From Verrucomicrobia bacterium UBA1629 (GTDB lineage Bacteria; Verrucomicrobiota; Kiritimatiellia; RFP12; UBA1067), in contig DCMF01000072.1 in the NCBI GenBank assembly GCA_002321305.1, positions 1 through 26,637 on the forward strand: 26,637 nucleotides of DNA, read 5' to 3'. The position numbers were made by a program, and so were the translations under genes. Below, piece by piece: positions 24,286 to 26,637 of this stretch (position 1 is its first letter; each line of letters begins with the position of its first letter). The notes under the pieces were generated by a model that worked only from the letters and a program-made list of their open reading frames with translations, was not told the origin of the DNA and searched no databases.

Positions 24286-25051
24286 CCCTCAACGCCTCGC
24301 CGGGGCGCGTCGCCCGCATGAGCGTCGTGCCGACGAGGAAGCCGTGCGCGCCCGCGTCCGCGAGCCGCCGCAGGTCGCCCGCCGTCTTGAGTCCGCTCTC
24401 GGCGATGCGCACGCGGTCGTCCGGGATCGTCCCGATCAGCCGCGCGACGATCGCCGGATCGGTCTTGAACGTGCGCAGGTCGCGGCAGTTGACGCCGATG
24501 ATCCGCGCACCCGCCGCGACGGCGCGACGGATCTCGTCCGCGTCATGCGTCTCGACGAGCGCCGCGAAGCCCAGTTCGTGGCAGAGCGCCAGCAGCTCCG
24601 CGAGCCGCGTGTCGTCCAGCACGGCGGCGATCAGCAGCACCGCGCTCGCGCCGGCGGCCCGCGCGGCGGCGACCTGGTACGGCGTCGTCACGAAGTCCTT
24701 GTAGAGGACGGGAATCGCCACCGCGTCCCGTGCCGCGCGCAGATACGCCTCGCTGCCGAGGAAGCGGTGCGGCTCGCAGAGGACGGACAAGGCCGCCGCG
24801 CCCGCGCCTTCGAGTTCGCGCGCCAGGGCCGTCGGCTCGAAGTCGGCCCGGATCAGCCCTTCGGACGGCGAGGCCTTCTTCAGCTCGGCAATGACGTGCA
24901 GCCCCAGCCCGGCGAAGGCGGCGGCGAAGTCCGGCGGCGGCGGCGTCGCCTGCGCCCGTTCCCGCAGTTCCGCGAACGGCTCCTGCAGCGCGCGCAGCGC
25001 GGCGTCCTTCCGCCGCAGCGCGCTCAGATCTTCTAAGATGTCCGTTTTCAT
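24272..25051 (-). CDS. trpC: Indole-3-glycerol-phosphate synthase
   Basis: The 259-residue TIM-barrel enzyme has VIAELKKASPSEGLIRADFE (~53-72), IPVLYKDFVTTPYQV, AALVETHDADEI, IIGVNCRDLRTFK, RIAESGLKTAGD and FLVGTTLM. It closes the indole ring from CdRP. The usual GINNRDL motif is GVNCRDL here, with the catalytic Asn kept. ATG 25051 has AAAGGACGGG upstream. It lies 16 nt after the trpGD stop. It is not fused to trpF. Confidence 0.96.
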   Translation of the reverse strand: MKTDILEDLSALRRKDAALRALQEPFAELRERAQATPPPPDFAAAFAGLGLHVIAELKKASPSEGLIRADFEPTALARELEGAGAAALSVLCEPHRFLGSEAYLRAARDAVAIPVLYKDFVTTPYQVAAARAAGASAVLLIAAVLDDTRLAELLALCHELGFAALVETHDADEIRRAVAAGARIIGVNCRDLRTFKTDPAIVARLIGTIPDDRVRIAESGLKTAGDLRRLADAGAHGFLVGTTLMRATRPGEALREMIE

Positions 25052-25067
25052 GCGCGATCCCGTCCTT

Positions 25068-26615
25068 TCACTTCCCGAACGCCACGAGGGCCTCCAGCTT
25101 CGCGGCGGCCGCGCCGGAGTCGACGGACTGCCGCGCGAGGGCCACGGCGTCCGCGAGCGTGTCGGCCCTGCCGCCCACGTAGATCGCCGCCGCCGCGTTC
25201 AGCAGCGTCGCCGCGCGCTTCGCGCCCGCGATCCGCCCCGTCAGCACGCCCCGCATCAGCGCCGCGTTCTCCTCCGGCGTGCCGCCCGCGAGGTCGTCCA
25301 GCGGATACGACGCGCCGACAAGCTCGGCGGCGGAGAGCAGCTTCGACGTGATCTCGCCGCCCTTCAGCTCCGTCACGAACGTGAGGCCCGTCGGCGAGAT
25401 CTCGTCCAGCCCGTCCTCGCCGGAGAAGACGAGCGCGCGTTCGCTGCCGAGGTCGCGCAGCGTCCGGGCGAAGAGCGGCGCGAGCTTCGGGTCGTACACG
25501 CCGATCGCGTGCCGCCGCACGCCCGCCGGGTTCGTCAGCGGCCCCAGCAGGTTGAAGATCGTCTTGCAGCCGAGCGCCTTGCGGACTGGCGCGGCGTAGC
25601 GCATCGCCGGATGCAGCGCCTTGGCGAAGAGGAAGCCGACGCCGATCTCGCGCACCGCCCGCGCGACGGCCTCCGGCGTCTGCGCAAGGTCGTAGCCGAG
25701 CGCCTTCAGGACGTCCGCCGCGCCGCACTTCGACGTCGCCGCGACGTTCCCGTGCTTCGCGACCGGCACGCCCGCGCCCGCCGCGACGAAGGCCGCCGCC
25801 GTCGAGATGTTGAAGGTGTGGTGCCCGTCGCCGCCCGTGCCCACGATGTCCACGGCGTCGAGGCCGCCCAGGTCGACCTTCACGCCCGCCTCGCGCATCG
25901 CCCGCACCGAACCCGTCAGCACGTCCGGCGAGATGCCGCGCGCGTTGTAGTCGGTGAGGAGCGCGGCGATCTCGCGCTCGGACATCTCGCCGCGCATGAT
26001 CGACGCCATCGCGCGGTACGCGCCCGCCGCCTCGGTCGATTCCGCCGTCGTGCGCAGGCCGAGGAAGTTCTTCAGCTGGCGCAGCCCCTCCGGCGTGCCG
26101 ATGGACTCCGGATGGTACTGCAGCGACTCGATCGGCAGCGTCTTGTGTCGAAGTCCCATGATCTCGCCGTCCTCCGCCTCGGCCGTGATCTCGAAGCAGT
26201 CCGGCAGCGTCGCGCGGTCGACGGCGAGCGAATGGTAGCGCATCGCCTCCATGCCCTGCGGGATGCCCGCGAAAAGCCCCTTTCCGTCGTGCGTGAGGCG
26301 GCTCGTCTTGCCGTGCATGAGGCGCTTCGCCGGGACGATCTTCGCGCCGAACGCCTGCGCGATGGACTGGTGGCCGAGGCAGATGCCGAGGAGCGGCACC
26401 TTGCCGGCGAACGCCTTGACCGCCGCGAGCGTGACGCCCGCCGAGTCGGGATTGCCCGGCCCCGGAGAGAGGACGATCGCCTCCGGCTTCAGCGCCGCGA
26501 TGCCCGCGACGTCGATCTCGTCATTCTTCACGACCTTCACCTCGCGTCCGAGCGACCGCAGCGCCTGCACGAGGTTGTACGTGAACGAATCGTAGTTGTC
26601 AATCATCAAGATCAT
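25068..26615 (-). CDS. trpGD: Anthranilate synthase glutaminase / anthranilate phosphoribosyltransferase fusion (TrpG-TrpD)
   Basis: The 515-residue protein joins a class I glutamine amidotransferase (residues ~1-190) to TrpD (~200-515). The first part has IDNYDSFTYNLVQAL, SPGPGNPDSAG, LLGICLGHQ with catalytic Cys79, and QYHPESIGTPEG. The second has VDIVGTGGDGHHTFNIST, KHGNVAATSKCGAADVLKAL and FNLLGPLTNPAG. Together with TrpE it makes anthranilate and then phosphoribosyl-anthranilate; E. coli has the same kind of fusion. In TrpD the common HGNR motif reads HGNV. ATG 26615 has no Shine-Dalgarno sequence; a TTTGG-type repeat stands there instead. trpC follows. Confidence 0.95.
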   Translation of the reverse strand: MILMIDNYDSFTYNLVQALRSLGREVKVVKNDEIDVAGIAALKPEAIVLSPGPGNPDSAGVTLAAVKAFAGKVPLLGICLGHQSIAQAFGAKIVPAKRLMHGKTSRLTHDGKGLFAGIPQGMEAMRYHSLAVDRATLPDCFEITAEAEDGEIMGLRHKTLPIESLQYHPESIGTPEGLRQLKNFLGLRTTAESTEAAGAYRAMASIMRGEMSEREIAALLTDYNARGISPDVLTGSVRAMREAGVKVDLGGLDAVDIVGTGGDGHHTFNISTAAAFVAAGAGVPVAKHGNVAATSKCGAADVLKALGYDLAQTPEAVARAVREIGVGFLFAKALHPAMRYAAPVRKALGCKTIFNLLGPLTNPAGVRRHAIGVYDPKLAPLFARTLRDLGSERALVFSGEDGLDEISPTGLTFVTELKGGEITSKLLSAAELVGASYPLDDLAGGTPEENAALMRGVLTGRIAGAKRAATLLNAAAAIYVGGRADTLADAVALARQSVDSGAAAAKLEALVAFGK

Positions 26616-26637
26616 GGGTTTGGAAGGTTTGGGAGGT
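26616..26637. repeat. Second copy of the TTTGGAARGTTTGGGAGGT repeat, at the trpGD start
   Basis: Positions 26619-26637 match 1628-1646 at 18 of 19 bases. The repeat ends 3 nt from the trpGD start codon and continues past the window edge. Confidence 0.55.

Overview
The window is GC-rich bacterial chromosome in which every supportable gene lies on the minus strand. A 51-residue protein at 14479..14634 matches my memory of the small basic protein family (TIGR04137) of Verrucomicrobia, Planctomycetes, Chlamydiae and Lentisphaerae. With a ThrH-type phosphatase, a TrpG-TrpD fusion and GC-rich coding, this suggests a PVC-superphylum organism, perhaps Kiritimatiellota, Lentisphaerota or Verrucomicrobiota. 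That placement is inference from remembered family traits.

Layout, in transcription order from the right edge. (1) trp genes: trpGD fusion, trpC, a repeat-rich spacer, trpB, trpA; no trpF or trpE is visible. (2) rbfA, on a good promoter with almost no leader, then a GT4-like glycosyltransferase. (3) fba, a strong hairpin, then purM, lepA and recO, with a parvulin-type lipoprotein starting from a promoter inside the end of recO. (4) The small basic protein gene with its own promoter and terminator. (5) A peptide-type ABC solute-binding protein overlapping an unrecognised 134-residue protein. (6) ilvE then recJ. (7) thrH-nadA, a C5-cytosine methyltransferase and a SacI-like restriction endonuclease, exported galM, a ThiN-FolK fusion, a LUD-domain protein and a GGQ release-factor-like protein; spacing is tight enough for one long transcription unit. 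(8) infA and yebC, ending in a terminator. (9) The left edge: a short orphan frame, a 281-bp element with terminal inverted repeats, and the start of a ribbon-helix-helix antitoxin-like gene with a palindromic leader.

The most unusual structure is in the ThiN-FolK gene. Four copies of one 39-bp repeat, arranged as two inverted pairs, lie inside the open frame: one pair enlarges a loop of the thiamine pyrophosphokinase domain, and the other supplies most of the C-terminal tail of the HPPK domain. This resembles protein-coding palindromic elements such as those of Rickettsia. Also notable: a restriction-modification pair embedded in an NAD-biosynthesis operon, promoters whose -10 boxes contain the stop codon of the preceding gene, an identical 19-nt extended -10 box at two operons, and a predicted hairpin at the 5' end of the fba mRNA.
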